Source of the DNA: Nitrososphaeria archaeon
GTDB taxonomy: Archaea; Thermoproteota; Nitrososphaeria; Nitrososphaerales; JANXEG01
DNA: 64,000 bases
Direction of reading: 5' to 3'
NCBI GenBank assembly: GCA_029775915.1
Contig: JARVKA010000001.1
Span: 224,594-288,593 of the forward strand
Below the pieces are notes generated by a model. That model made no database searches. It was given only the letters and a program-made list of their open reading frames with translations, and was not told the DNA's origin. Made by a program: the position numbers and the translations under genes. Positions 52,700-61,622 of this stretch are shown one piece after another; positions within the stretch are counted from its first letter, which is position 1; each line of letters begins with the position of its first letter.

Positions 52700-53749
52700 T
52701 CATGTAACATAAGTGGATCTAGCCAATTTTAATGCGGACTCATAATCCAATTTTTTTACATTGAGTATTGTGAAGCGATCTGGGCGTATAGTGGATGCTA
52801 ATAATAATGCTTCTACTACTTGCTCTTCACTCACACCAATCTCCATTGCGCTAGTAGGCGCATGAATATTTAAAAGTGATTTTCTCAAACTCTCCCAATC
52901 CATTCCATAAAGCTTGGCTATCATAATCGTGCCAATACCGCACCTCTCTCCATGAAGACCTGCATTTGGTGCTATAATTGATAAAGCATGGCTGAATAAA
53001 TGCTCAGATCCGCTGCAAGGTCTGCTACTACCGGCTATACCTGCTGCAACACCCGCACTAATTAAAGCTTCTACAACATCCCTTACACATTCTTTTAATC
53101 CTTTACCTATACCTTCAGATTCTTTTATTACAATTTCTGCACTCATTCTTGCCAAATTTGCAGCATAATTACCAAAATACTCTTTCTTTATATCTCTAGC
53201 TAATTCCCAATCTTTTACAGCCGTAATTTTCGCTATTAAATCACCACAACCACTCGCTAAAAGCCTTTTTGGTGCTTCATAAATAACATCTATATCGCCT
53301 AAGATACCTATTGGTGGCCGTGAGATAATTGAGTAAGGGCGATTCAACCCTTTAATAGAAGCGAACGGGCTTGAAATTCCATCATGTGAAGCACTTGTAG
53401 GCACACTAACAAATGGCAAATTCATATTTGATGCAGTAAGTTTCGCTATATCGATCGATTTTCCTCCACCTACCCCCAATATTACACTCACTCCTTTACT
53501 TTTAGCAAACTCTTCAACTCGCTTTACTTCATTAATAGTAGCTTCTTTTGCACAATACCATAAGAAATTAAATTCATGAGTTATAAGTGAGTCCTCAACT
53601 CGATTACCCAATCTTTTTTTCACATTTTCACCAGAAATAATTAAAACTTTACCATTTAAGTCTAAATTCTTTAAAAATTCACCAAGCCTGCTTAACACTC
53701 CATAACCGATAAGAATCTTTCTCGGTAATTCCATTAAATGGCTTTCCAA
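52700..53749 (-). CDS. egsA: sn-glycerol-1-phosphate dehydrogenase
   Basis: This enzyme makes the glycerol-1-phosphate backbone of archaeal lipids. The 349-residue protein has the NAD-binding ILGVGGGKSIDIAK, the PTSASHDGISSPFASI zinc region, and GSEHLFSHALSI and LHGERCGIGT with His ligands. Starts are TTG 53749 or ATG 53734. It ends 2 bp past the convergent FKBP gene. Confidence 0.97.
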   Translation of the reverse strand: MESHLMELPRKILIGYGVLSRLGEFLKNLDLNGKVLIISGENVKKRLGNRVEDSLITHEFNFLWYCAKEATINEVKRVEEFAKSKGVSVILGVGGGKSIDIAKLTASNMNLPFVSVPTSASHDGISSPFASIKGLNRPYSIISRPPIGILGDIDVIYEAPKRLLASGCGDLIAKITAVKDWELARDIKKEYFGNYAANLARMSAEIVIKESEGIGKGLKECVRDVVEALISAGVAAGIAGSSRPCSGSEHLFSHALSIIAPNAGLHGERCGIGTIMIAKLYGMDWESLRKSLLNIHAPTSAMEIGVSEEQVVEALLLASTIRPDRFTILNVKKLDYESALKLARSTYVT

Positions 53750-54088
53750 ACTGAATTAAAGTTTAAAAGAGCAGTATTTAACTCTACCCATTATTAAATA
53801 AGTAGCGTTAGCATAGCTAGACTCACAAGGTATGCTTTATAGTAACGAATTCATATAAAATTATTTTTATTTTTTATATTTGACAAGTAGAGTTATACAT
53901 TAATATTATAGGGTCTAAAAGTCTATAAAGTCTTGGTTTTTATGACCAAAATAAAAAACAATTTTAGAATAAAGCAATCAATAGTTTATATAATTGTATA
54001 TAAAAAAACTCTTAGCTTCTTTAAATATGGATAAATTAAGCTTAAACTTTACTTAAAGCTTTGAATAACATTCACTAAGCCGAGATGG

Positions 54089-54128
54089 TAACCACGTAAC
54101 CTTTGTTAACCTTAACTATTTATTAACC
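54089..54128 (+). repeat. Cluster of TAACC motifs upstream of the FAD oxidase
   Basis: TAACC occurs at 54089, 54097, 54107 and 54124 in this AT-rich gap. Irregular spacing of 8, 10 and 17 nt resembles a cluster of regulator sites rather than a structural repeat. Confidence 0.35.
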
Positions 54129-54176
54129 TTTCAAAAACTTTGTTAATGAAAGCCTAACTTAATAAAGGACAACTAA

Positions 54177-54224
54177 ATGGAAAAAGTAGATAAGATGCTG
54201 AAGTTAAAAAAGAATTTAGAGTAA
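54177..54224 (+). CDS. Possible 15-codon leader peptide
   Basis: A short frame encodes MEKVDKMLKLKKNLE. AAAGGA lies 7 nt before its ATG, a better ribosome site than the one for the downstream oxidase, whose ATG is only one base after this stop. It could couple translation to the FAD oxidase. It is too short to test by composition. Confidence 0.35.
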   Translation: MEKVDKMLKLKKNLE

Positions 54225-54225
54225 A

Positions 54226-55491
54226 ATGGATTATGATATTATAATAGTGGGCGCTGGTATCTTAGGCTTATCCTCTGCTTACTACCTTCAAAAGAACAAT
54301 CCAAATAAAAGAATTTTGATTATAGAAAAAGAGGGGGGTATTGCTCAAGGAGAGACAGCAAAAGCTGTTGGAATGTTTCGAAATATCTTTACTTCATATA
54401 CAAATCGTCTTTTAGCAGATACCTCGATAAACTTTTATATACACATTCAAAAAGAAGTTATGGATATAAACTTAAAGTTTGATAAATATCTTTGGTTAGT
54501 AAGTAAGGAGCAATTTGAAAGATTTTCAAGCATAATAGAATCAATGATAACTTCAAAAGAGATTAAAATTCTTGAAAGAGAAGAGTTGAGAAAAATAAAA
54601 GGAATGAATTTAGATGTTGAAAGTGATGAGGAAGCTAAAATTATGGGGCTTAAAAATATATACAAAGGATTACTCGGTCTTAAATGTGGCTCTTTAGATC
54701 AGCATTTACTTGCGAGATATTATAAAGAACAATTCGAAAATTTAGGTGGAGAAATTCAATTTCATACAAAAGTTAATAGGTTAATAATTGCACCAAAAAA
54801 GAAGTTAGGAATATCAAAGGAGCCATTTGTATGGCAGGATTCAAGAGTTGCTGGAGTATTAACCAATAAGGGTGAAATGTATGCTGATAAAATAATTCTT
54901 GCAACTGGAGCTTTAACAAATGAACTTTTAGATCCTATTGGTATAGATAGCCATATGAAGCCTAAAAAGAGGCAAGTATTCCAAATTCAAGACTCTCATT
55001 TAAATGAGCTTTTAAATATTGAAGGATTTAATGATGAAGGAACAATACCATTTACCATTTTACCAAAGAGTGGGATTTATATGAGGCCTGTAAAAGGAGA
55101 GAAATCTTTTTGGATCGGTTGTGCTGATGATTTAGGTAGATCGTTCAGCTTAGACACAACACCAGAGGAGGATTTTTATTATTATAATATTTATCCAGTT
55201 TTAATCAAATATTTTCCACAATTTACTAACTTAAGAGTTAAGAATTTATGGGCAGGTCTTTATGCATATAATACTATAGATGGGATGCCATATATTTTTG
55301 AGAAATATGGTGTGATAGTAGTTACAGGTTGTAGTGGGAGTGGCTTAATGAAAGCAGATGCAATTGGGAGGATTGTTGATGGACTTTATAGAGGAGAAGA
55401 GTTTGTAAGGTTGTATGGTAATTTAAATTTTAGAGTTAGTGATATAGGTGTGGAGAAAAGAAATGTAGATAGGGAAGAATTTTTACTTTAA
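54226..55491 (+). CDS. FAD-dependent DAO-family oxidoreductase
   Basis: The 421-residue protein has the FAD motif DYDIIIVGAGILGLSSAYYL and the second nucleotide-binding stretch ILATGALTN, with DGMPYIFEKYGVIVVTGCSGSGLMKA near the end. It is a member of the DadA/glycine oxidase family, distinct from the oxidase at 42.96 kb. The middle (KKLGISKEPFVWQDSRVAGV) is longer than usual. It is followed after about 60 bp by a radical SAM gene. The substrate is unknown. Confidence 0.87.
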   Translation: MDYDIIIVGAGILGLSSAYYLQKNNPNKRILIIEKEGGIAQGETAKAVGMFRNIFTSYTNRLLADTSINFYIHIQKEVMDINLKFDKYLWLVSKEQFERFSSIIESMITSKEIKILEREELRKIKGMNLDVESDEEAKIMGLKNIYKGLLGLKCGSLDQHLLARYYKEQFENLGGEIQFHTKVNRLIIAPKKKLGISKEPFVWQDSRVAGVLTNKGEMYADKIILATGALTNELLDPIGIDSHMKPKKRQVFQIQDSHLNELLNIEGFNDEGTIPFTILPKSGIYMRPVKGEKSFWIGCADDLGRSFSLDTTPEEDFYYYNIYPVLIKYFPQFTNLRVKNLWAGLYAYNTIDGMPYIFEKYGVIVVTGCSGSGLMKADAIGRIVDGLYRGEEFVRLYGNLNFRVSDIGVEKRNVDREEFLL

Positions 55492-55552
55492 TATAATGGG
55501 ATTTTAACATTAACTAATTATTTAAAGTTAGAATCTTTTTAATTTTGAATTG

Positions 55553-56797
55553 ATGTTTTATATTGCTGAAAAGAATTTAAATAATTGTAAAAAATGTGGT
55601 GCGTGTGATGAAATCGTTGCATGTTCGAGTATGAGAGTTGGTTATGTGGAAGAGTGTATAGGATGTGGAGCTTGCTTTATTACATGCCCAAATGAAGCTA
55701 TTATAATAAAAGAAAAACCGAGAGAAAAAGAGATTAAGATTAAGGTAAATGGAGAGAGTTTTTCAATTCCAGAGAAGATAACAGTTAAAAAAGCTCTTGA
55801 GTTTATTGGCTATAAAATTGGTAAATTCCCTAATGAGGGTGATTTATTCGTTCCTTGTGAAGTTGGAGGTTGTTGGAGTTGTGCAATTATAATTAATGGA
55901 GAGATAAAACCGAGTTGTGTCACAGGAGTAAAAGAAGGGATGAAGATTAAAACTCAACTCCCAAAAGATTACAAACCAAAAAGGCTCATTCATGGTTGGA
56001 TGGGCCATTCTGTAGGAGGTGTTGGAACCCCTTGGTGGCTAAAAAAGGGCTATGGTAGTATAGAAGTAGCTACTTTCGCTTGCGGTTGTAATTTTCGTTG
56101 CCCTCAATGCCAAAATTGGACAACGACTTATTGTGGAAAAGAAGTTGCACTTACGCCAAGAGAAGCAGCTTTGCTCATGACCCATACAAGAAGAATGCAT
56201 GGAGTTAATAGAATGGCTATTTCAGGTGGAGAATGCACTTTAAATAAACCATGGTTAATTCAATACATTCAAGAGTTAAAGAAACTCAATCCAGATGAAA
56301 AAGCTAGATTCCATATTGATACAAATGCTTCGATTCTCACAAAAGATTATATCGATGAGTTAGTAGAGGCTGGAATGACAGATATAGGTCCAGATTTAAA
56401 AGGTTTGAAGCTTGAGACTTTTATGAAGATAACTGGGTTAAAAGATGAAAAAATTGCAGAAAAATATTATCGAACGAGTTGGGAAGCAGTAAAATATCTT
56501 ATTAATAATTATAAGGATAAAGTTTTCATTGGTATTGGGATTCCTTATAATAAAGATTTAATTTCATTAGAAGAAATAGCTAAAATGGGTGATGAGATTT
56601 ATAAACTTGACCCAGAAGTTCAAGTTTGTGTTTTAGATTATAGACCAGAGTTTAGAAGTAAGATTTTAAGGCCAAGTTATTATGAAATGGTTAAAGTTTG
56701 GGATATTTTAAAATCTACTGGGTTAAAAACTGTTATTTGTCAAACTGAATATGGGCATATTGGACCAAAAGAGCCGAGTTTATCAAGATTCTATTAA
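55553..56797 (+). CDS. Radical SAM protein with 4Fe-4S and 2Fe-2S ferredoxin domains
   Basis: Three domains are visible. Residues 12-45 form a two-cluster ferredoxin (C12, C15, C18, C24 and CIGCGACFITCP at 35-46). Residues 60-134 form a plant-type 2Fe-2S ferredoxin: IKVNGESFSIPEKITVKKAL, then CEVGGCWSC at 102-110 and C122, then GMKIKT. Residues 170-415 are a radical SAM barrel with CNFRCPQC (C179, C183, C186), SGGECTLN and DTNAS, like pyruvate formate-lyase activating enzyme. It probably uses the ferredoxin domains to feed electrons to the radical cluster. ATG 55553 is chosen; a TTG precedes it. Its 3' end overlaps the next, convergent radical SAM gene by 4 bp. Confidence 0.88.
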   Translation: MFYIAEKNLNNCKKCGACDEIVACSSMRVGYVEECIGCGACFITCPNEAIIIKEKPREKEIKIKVNGESFSIPEKITVKKALEFIGYKIGKFPNEGDLFVPCEVGGCWSCAIIINGEIKPSCVTGVKEGMKIKTQLPKDYKPKRLIHGWMGHSVGGVGTPWWLKKGYGSIEVATFACGCNFRCPQCQNWTTTYCGKEVALTPREAALLMTHTRRMHGVNRMAISGGECTLNKPWLIQYIQELKKLNPDEKARFHIDTNASILTKDYIDELVEAGMTDIGPDLKGLKLETFMKITGLKDEKIAEKYYRTSWEAVKYLINNYKDKVFIGIGIPYNKDLISLEEIAKMGDEIYKLDPEVQVCVLDYRPEFRSKILRPSYYEMVKVWDILKSTGLKTVICQTEYGHIGPKEPSLSRFY

Positions 56798-57834
56798 ATA
56801 CATCCAAGAGCCTTTAAAGTTTCATATTCGTTTTGAGTTTTTACAAATATTCCCGCATTACCCAATTTAACATTTTTCAATCCAGCATCTTTTGCAGAAT
56901 AATAAGCCTCAATCATTTGTTGAAAGTTTGGTGAAGGTATATGAGTAAGCTTATACTCGGGAAAGAATGCTAAAATGGTAAAGGGAATCGTTGAATCGAC
57001 TTGAGATAATAACTCTGCAATCTTTTTAATTTGATCAGTTTCAACCCAATTTGGAATATATAAAGATGAAACCTCTAAAACAAACCCTCGATTTAAAATC
57101 TCCTCAGGTAATTTTAATATCCATTTGTTAGAAGCGCCTGTTAATCTTTTATGAATATTCTCATCATAAGCTTTAATATCGAGCCAAAAGGAATCTATTC
57201 TAGCTTCTTTGAATAAATCCAAATTTTTTGGCGTTAACCCATAACCATTTGTTTCAAACAATACCCACAAATCTTTATTCAAACTTTTAATCTCTTGCGT
57301 AGCTTTTACATACCATTCTGGTTGGCAAGCTAAATCACCACCAGTAAATGATATTATATTTCTCGCTGGACCCCATGTCCCATCATCAAGTAGAGTTATT
57401 TGTTCCAATTTGAGCTTATTTGGGCAATATTTGGATCTTTTACCAGTTAAAATACATAAGCCACACGTATAACAAAGATTGGTAGCATGCCAACTCGTCA
57501 CATGCTCCCTAGGCTCCTTATACATATTTTCTTTATTTACTTCAGCATAATTTAATGCAATTTTTGCTATATCTCTTGGTGACATCCATTCCCCTTTAGC
57601 GTATTGTGTAAAGCGCCAAGAGTGGCATTTTAAACAACTCCAATTGCATCCTGATTGATAAATTGAAAGATAACACTCTGGTGCTTTATGTGCATAAGAA
57701 TTAATGAGCCTATAAGGAATACCATCTTTCCATTTTAATGTTACTTTACATGCTAAATCTCTCTTACCATTATAAAATGTTAAACAACTCCCCGGCTCAA
57801 AACCTTGTTCAACTAACTTACATACCATAAGCAT
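56794..57834 (-). CDS. Radical SAM protein with inserted Cys-rich site
   Basis: The 346-residue protein has the radical SAM triad CNWSCLKC (C63, C67, C70) and the GGE-like FTGGDL motif, with FETNGYGLTP later. Between them is a Cys cluster NLCYTCGLCILTGKRSKYCP in two parts, a possible auxiliary iron-sulphur site. N-terminal Cys (C5, C17, C29, C54) may add more. It resembles PflA-type activating enzymes. It converges on the other radical SAM gene. The partner glycyl-radical enzyme is not in the window. Confidence 0.82.
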   Translation of the reverse strand: MLMVCKLVEQGFEPGSCLTFYNGKRDLACKVTLKWKDGIPYRLINSYAHKAPECYLSIYQSGCNWSCLKCHSWRFTQYAKGEWMSPRDIAKIALNYAEVNKENMYKEPREHVTSWHATNLCYTCGLCILTGKRSKYCPNKLKLEQITLLDDGTWGPARNIISFTGGDLACQPEWYVKATQEIKSLNKDLWVLFETNGYGLTPKNLDLFKEARIDSFWLDIKAYDENIHKRLTGASNKWILKLPEEILNRGFVLEVSSLYIPNWVETDQIKKIAELLSQVDSTIPFTILAFFPEYKLTHIPSPNFQQMIEAYYSAKDAGLKNVKLGNAGIFVKTQNEYETLKALGCI

Positions 57835-57940
57835 TATTAATTAAGAATTAAATGAAGATATAAGTTTGTGAATTTCTCAGAAATTAAGAATTTATTCAAA
57901 ATTAATAATAGCAAGCTAATGAAAATTAAGTGTTTTTGTT

Positions 57941-58646
57941 AATTTAATGGGCTCTGTTACTTTAAGCCATCACCTCCTTAATGAGCTCTATCAATTTAAG
58001 ATATTCTGGCTGTTTGTGAAGGATAAAGGCTTTAAGCCATTTTTATATATGCTTAAGGCTACATTCTCTCTTCCTACATGGATAATACTCATTAAAGCTC
58101 TCAATTCTATCTTTAAAATATTGAATAGCTCTCTCGATGATGCTCTTATAATCTTCATAAAGAAGCCTATGATCCAATCCTAAGCTCTTACAAGCTTTTT
58201 GATACCATAGTGCACCATCTGTATAAACAGTATGCTTTCCATAATGCCTTATTAGCTTCTTTAGAAAGAGCTCTGCTGTAAGAATACTTCTCATTAATGA
58301 GAATGATAAAGCAAGGAAGCGATGTTGATAAGGCTCATAAGCTACCCAAACCCATCCTTCTAAACCCTTAACTTTCACCATCGTTTCATCCACAAGAAAG
58401 TAATGGATACGTTTAGGCTTGAAAAACTTCTCTAAAGGAGCTAAATCTTGAATCCATCTCTATATGGATACATGGCTTCTTTTAATGAAGATCCTCAAAG
58501 CCCTTGATGAAGGCTAAGCCTTCAAAAACCAAATATACGCTATATAGGATTATAGCTATAGGAGTCCTATCCCTAATGAACATAAGTCATCACCTTAAGT
58601 TCCTTAGGGAGAAGGCTCCTCTTAAAGTAACAGAGCCAATTTAATG
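57941..58646. mobile_element. Decayed IS6-like insertion sequence with intact ends and target duplication
   Basis: The element runs from 57950 to 58637 (688 bp). Both ends carry the inverted repeat GGCTCTGTTACTTTAAG at 57950-57966 and its complement at 58621-58637, without mismatch. It is flanked by a direct duplication AATTTAATG at 57941-57949 and 58638-58646. The end sequence starting GGCTCTGTT and the size fit the IS6 family, where 8-bp duplications are usual; here 9 bp match. The transposase gene inside is broken. Intact ends point to fairly recent insertion. Confidence 0.9.
58043..58583 (-). pseudogene. IS6-family transposase, broken
   Basis: The DDE-type catalytic part is intact from LVDETMVKVKGLEGWVWVAY, with YTDGALWYQKACKSLG and FKDRIESFNEYYPCR, typical of IS6-like transposases. 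Upstream, the frame has a TAG at 58460-58462 in a sequence reading SHVSI-stop-RWIQDLAP, where a Trp codon is expected, and a frameshift between FEGLAF and RALRIFIK. The N-terminal remnant begins near 58583 with MFIRDRTPIAIILYSVYLVF. Two separate lesions mean no active protein is made. Confidence 0.88.
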
Positions 58647-58716
58647 AGTCTTCTTTGTTAGTTAAACACAATATTCTTAAATATTTCTTACTATTTAGGT
58701 CTTAAAATGTTAATAG

Positions 58717-59889
58717 ATGAATAGAAGAATTTTAGTTGTATTTGTACTACTCGGACTTATTTCTTTAGCTGCTGATATAGTTTATGAAGGAGCTAGATCT
58801 GCTAGCGGAGCTTATTTAAAGCATTTAGGAGCGCCACCTATTGCTTCATCCATTATTGGTGTGGGTGAATTTATAGGGTATATGCTCAGATTTGTAAGTG
58901 GAGTTTTAGCATCTTATTTTGGGTCTTCAATTGCTTTTTGGAGTTTTGTAGCATTAGGTTATGCTATGAGTGTTATGGTTTTACCTTTCCTTGCCTTCAC
59001 AAATTTTTGGTGGATTGCAACATCACTATACCTTTTGGAGAGGGTTGGGAAGGGCTTAAGAATGCCTGTAAGAGATGTGATTTTAGCTGAGGTTACGGAG
59101 AGTGTTGGTAAAGGGAAGGGTTTTGGTTTACACGAAGTTATGGATCAAGTTGGCGCTTTAGCAGGCCCACTCCTTTTTGCATATATGCTTATACATTACG
59201 ATTACTCTAAAGCATTTTTAACTTTTTTAATTCCAGGAACGTTGGTTATGATATTCGTATTTACAGCGTGGTCTCTTTATCCAAAGATTAAAAGCGTTGA
59301 AGTTTTGCCGAAAAAGATTTCGTTTAAAGGTATGAGTAAAAGGTTTTGGCTATACATATTTTCAATGACTTTACAATCCCTAGGCTTTGTGCATTGGGCG
59401 ATAGTATCTTACTTTTTGAAATATTGGGGGGTATTAGGGGATGCTGAAATAGCAATACTATATGCTATCGCAATGGGTGTAGATGCCATCATAGCTTTCC
59501 CAATAGGCTACCTATATGATGTGATAAAATTTAAGAGCCTCTATATAGCGCCTATAGCAACGCTTATGATAATACCATTGTTAACTATGAGGAGTGCAGC
59601 GTTAGCATATGTAATGGCTATTCTCTGGGGGGTTGTAATGGGCATATCAGAAACAATTATGAGAGTGTCTATAGCTGATATAACTGATAGAAGTGGATTA
59701 GCAATAGCTTATGGCATTTTTGGAATGCTTTATGGGGTCTCATGGAGCATTGGAGGCTTCATACTAACCTTTCTACTCCAATTATCAGCATTAATAACAA
59801 TAAGCTATACAATTTTAACACAAGTGTTATCACTTCTAATGCTAGTGGTATTGAATAAGCAACTTAGCTTCAAGAGTTTACATTATTAG
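58717..59889 (+). CDS. MFS transporter
   Basis: The 390-residue protein has 11-12 membrane helices. Loop 2-3 contains ERVGKGLRMPVRDVI, a typical MFS stretch, and the first helix is LVVFVLLGLISLAADIVYEG. It belongs to a drug/metabolite type MFS group; the substrate is unknown. It lies just beyond the IS6-like element and has no partner genes nearby, so it may have arrived separately. Confidence 0.87.
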   Translation: MNRRILVVFVLLGLISLAADIVYEGARSASGAYLKHLGAPPIASSIIGVGEFIGYMLRFVSGVLASYFGSSIAFWSFVALGYAMSVMVLPFLAFTNFWWIATSLYLLERVGKGLRMPVRDVILAEVTESVGKGKGFGLHEVMDQVGALAGPLLFAYMLIHYDYSKAFLTFLIPGTLVMIFVFTAWSLYPKIKSVEVLPKKISFKGMSKRFWLYIFSMTLQSLGFVHWAIVSYFLKYWGVLGDAEIAILYAIAMGVDAIIAFPIGYLYDVIKFKSLYIAPIATLMIIPLLTMRSAALAYVMAILWGVVMGISETIMRVSIADITDRSGLAIAYGIFGMLYGVSWSIGGFILTFLLQLSALITISYTILTQVLSLLMLVVLNKQLSFKSLHY

Positions 59890-60317
59890 TTAATTATTTT
59901 GATTTTATCATTACCTTATGTAGCGTTACATACTTATTTTTGTCTTAACTCTAAGATCTTGGGTTCTATCAAAATTATTCAATAGTATATTATTGTTTCT
60001 TCAGGTTTAATCATATAATGTTTTATCATGTAGAGTTTCTACATCGCTGTAGACAGTATCTAAGATAGTACCCAAATCTTCACACTATATATTCTTAAGC
60101 AATTTTCTTTCATCTCACTATGGGATTTAGGTATTTTATTCAATTTACAATGAATATATAGATAGTTTACTACAAAATCATATGCTTAGGCTTAAAAGCA
60201 TTCCTATTAAACCAATATACGTTTCAATAGCTTTCTCAAACTCAAGTATACTCAAGATCTAAATAGTCATGAGCAAATAAATTAAAGACCTATTTTAGTA
60301 TTCACATTAATTAGATG
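59890..60317. other. AT-rich intergenic region before tRNA-Lys
   Basis: These 428 bp hold no credible ORF. The only clear structure is a hairpin at 60028-60044. The region lies between the MFS gene and a tRNA on the opposite strand, a typical place for insertion of mobile DNA, but I see no repeat of the tRNA 3' end in it. Confidence 0.4.
60028..60044 (+). repeat. Perfect 7-bp stem-loop
   Basis: ATGTAGA at 60028-60034, a GTT loop, and TCTACAT at 60038-60044 form a perfect hairpin. It is about 140 bp after the MFS stop. A TGTAGAC copy follows at 60049. No T-run follows, so it is not a standard terminator. Confidence 0.4.
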
Positions 60318-60406
60318 CGGGCCTGGTGGGATTTGAACCCACGACCTACTGGTTTCTCTATTTTCATTTAAGAGCCAGCCGCTCTTCCTGGCTGAGCCAC
60401 AGGCCC
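60318..60406 (-). tRNA. tRNA-Lys (anticodon CTT) with a 15-nt intron
   Basis: On the minus strand the acceptor stem GGGCCTG pairs with CAGGCCC, the D arm is GCTCAGCCAGGAAGAGC, and the T arm is GTGGGTTCAAATCCCAC. The anticodon stem GCTGG/CCAGT encloses loop CTCTTAA with anticodon CTT at 60370-60372. A 15-nt intron (about 60354-60368) sits after position 37, the canonical site; CTCT of the loop can pair with AGAG in the intron to give the bulge-helix-bulge. The discriminator is G; CCA is not encoded. Confidence 0.93.
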
Positions 60407-60514
60407 CATTGGATAATTCATATTGGAGATATTTAAAATTAAAACTAAAGGTTATGAAAGCGAAATTTTTAATTCATGTATCTTTATAGGAAAGGTAAAT
60501 ATTCAATATATTTA

Positions 60515-61570
60515 ATGTGCCCATTAACCTTTATAGGTTTAGGATTAAGAGGTGCTGAAAGCCTAACTTTACAAGGCTTGAATATTATTAAAGAAGCTGA
60601 TGTGATATATTTAGAGGTTTACACCAGCCCATTAAGCAAATCTTCAATTAACGCTATCCAAGAACTTATAGGAAAAGAGGTTAAAATTGTGGGAAGAGAG
60701 TTTGTAGAGGATGGTAGAGTAATTATCAATCAAGCTAAAACTCATAAAGTGGTTTTAATCTCAATTGGGGATCCAATGATCGCCACAACACATATGGATT
60801 TAAGAATAAGGGCTGAGATGAGTGGTGTAAAAACACAAGTTATACATAATGCATCAATATTAACCGCACTTCCTGGTGAGACTGGTTTACATGCTTATAA
60901 ATTTGGTAAGATCGTAACTATGACAAGAAGTGCATCTACACCAATAGCTACAGTTTATCAAACGACTTATAACAATCTTTTAATGGGTTTGCATACCATT
61001 GTATTACTTGAATATGATTATTACTCAAATTTCTTTCTTCAACCTCAAGACGCTTTAATAAATCTTTTAAAATCTGAAGATGATTTTAAACAAAATGTTT
61101 TTAATCAAGATACATTCATTATAGTGGCTTCTAGAATTGGTAATTCCAATCAAAAATTATTAGCTGGTAAGCTCAATAGTTTGTTGAGTCAAGATTTTGG
61201 AAATCCTCCTCATACATTAATAATTCCTGGAGAGTTGCATTTTACAGAGAGAGAAGCTTTAAAGGCTTTATTAAAAGTTAAAGATGAAGAGATTATCGAT
61301 AATTCCAATAAAGTTCGGCGAATGGTTATATCTATGGTGAATAAATATGTTGAGAAAGCTAAGATTGCTTTGAATAAAGCGAGAGATAAATGTAAGAAAG
61401 CTTTTGATAATCGCTTCAATTTACTCTTTGAAAATGTTGAGTGTTATCTTTCAGACTCGATTCGCTTTCTCAATGAAGGGAGATTTGAATTGGCTATATT
61501 GAGTGTTGGTTATGCTGAGGGTCTTCTCGACTCATTGAGATTTACTGGTCAATTGGAGATTGAATGGTAA
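60515..61570 (+). CDS. dph5: Diphthine synthase fused to a DUF357 domain
   Basis: Residues up to about 255 are Dph5, the SAM-dependent methylase that makes diphthine on elongation factor 2: LTFIGLGLRGAESLTLQGL, ISIGDPMIATTHMDLRI, ASILTALPGETGLHAYKFG and PHTLIIPGELHFTEREAL. After that, about 95 residues are an added all-helical domain: YVEKAKIALNKARDKCKK and LNEGRFELAILSVGYAEGLLDSL, typical of DUF357. I choose ATG 60515, which gives the usual start just before the FIGLGL motif; ATG 60476 would add a basic 13-residue leader. The next gene, RibL, follows closely. Confidence 0.92.
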   Translation: MCPLTFIGLGLRGAESLTLQGLNIIKEADVIYLEVYTSPLSKSSINAIQELIGKEVKIVGREFVEDGRVIINQAKTHKVVLISIGDPMIATTHMDLRIRAEMSGVKTQVIHNASILTALPGETGLHAYKFGKIVTMTRSASTPIATVYQTTYNNLLMGLHTIVLLEYDYYSNFFLQPQDALINLLKSEDDFKQNVFNQDTFIIVASRIGNSNQKLLAGKLNSLLSQDFGNPPHTLIIPGELHFTEREALKALLKVKDEEIIDNSNKVRRMVISMVNKYVEKAKIALNKARDKCKKAFDNRFNLLFENVECYLSDSIRFLNEGRFELAILSVGYAEGLLDSLRFTGQLEIEW

Positions 61571-61622
61571 TAACAATAAATAGGGGAGAAGATAAAAATT
61601 CATAGAATTATTGTGATGGGAT

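Larger units (their letters stand above)
53750..54225. other. Intergenic region between egsA and the FAD oxidase
   Basis: The stretch of 476 bp is very AT-rich. Its left part must hold the egsA promoter. The right part has four TAACC motifs (54089-54128) and a short leader ORF (54177-54224). I find no tRNA or known RNA. Confidence 0.4.

Noticed and set aside
54075-54125. Region examined as a tRNA-like sequence
   Set aside because: No acceptor or T-arm pairing can be made; only repeated TAACC motifs remain.
59890-60317. Gap next to tRNA-Lys examined as an integrated element with attachment site
   Set aside because: No direct repeat of the tRNA 3' end and no integrase are seen.
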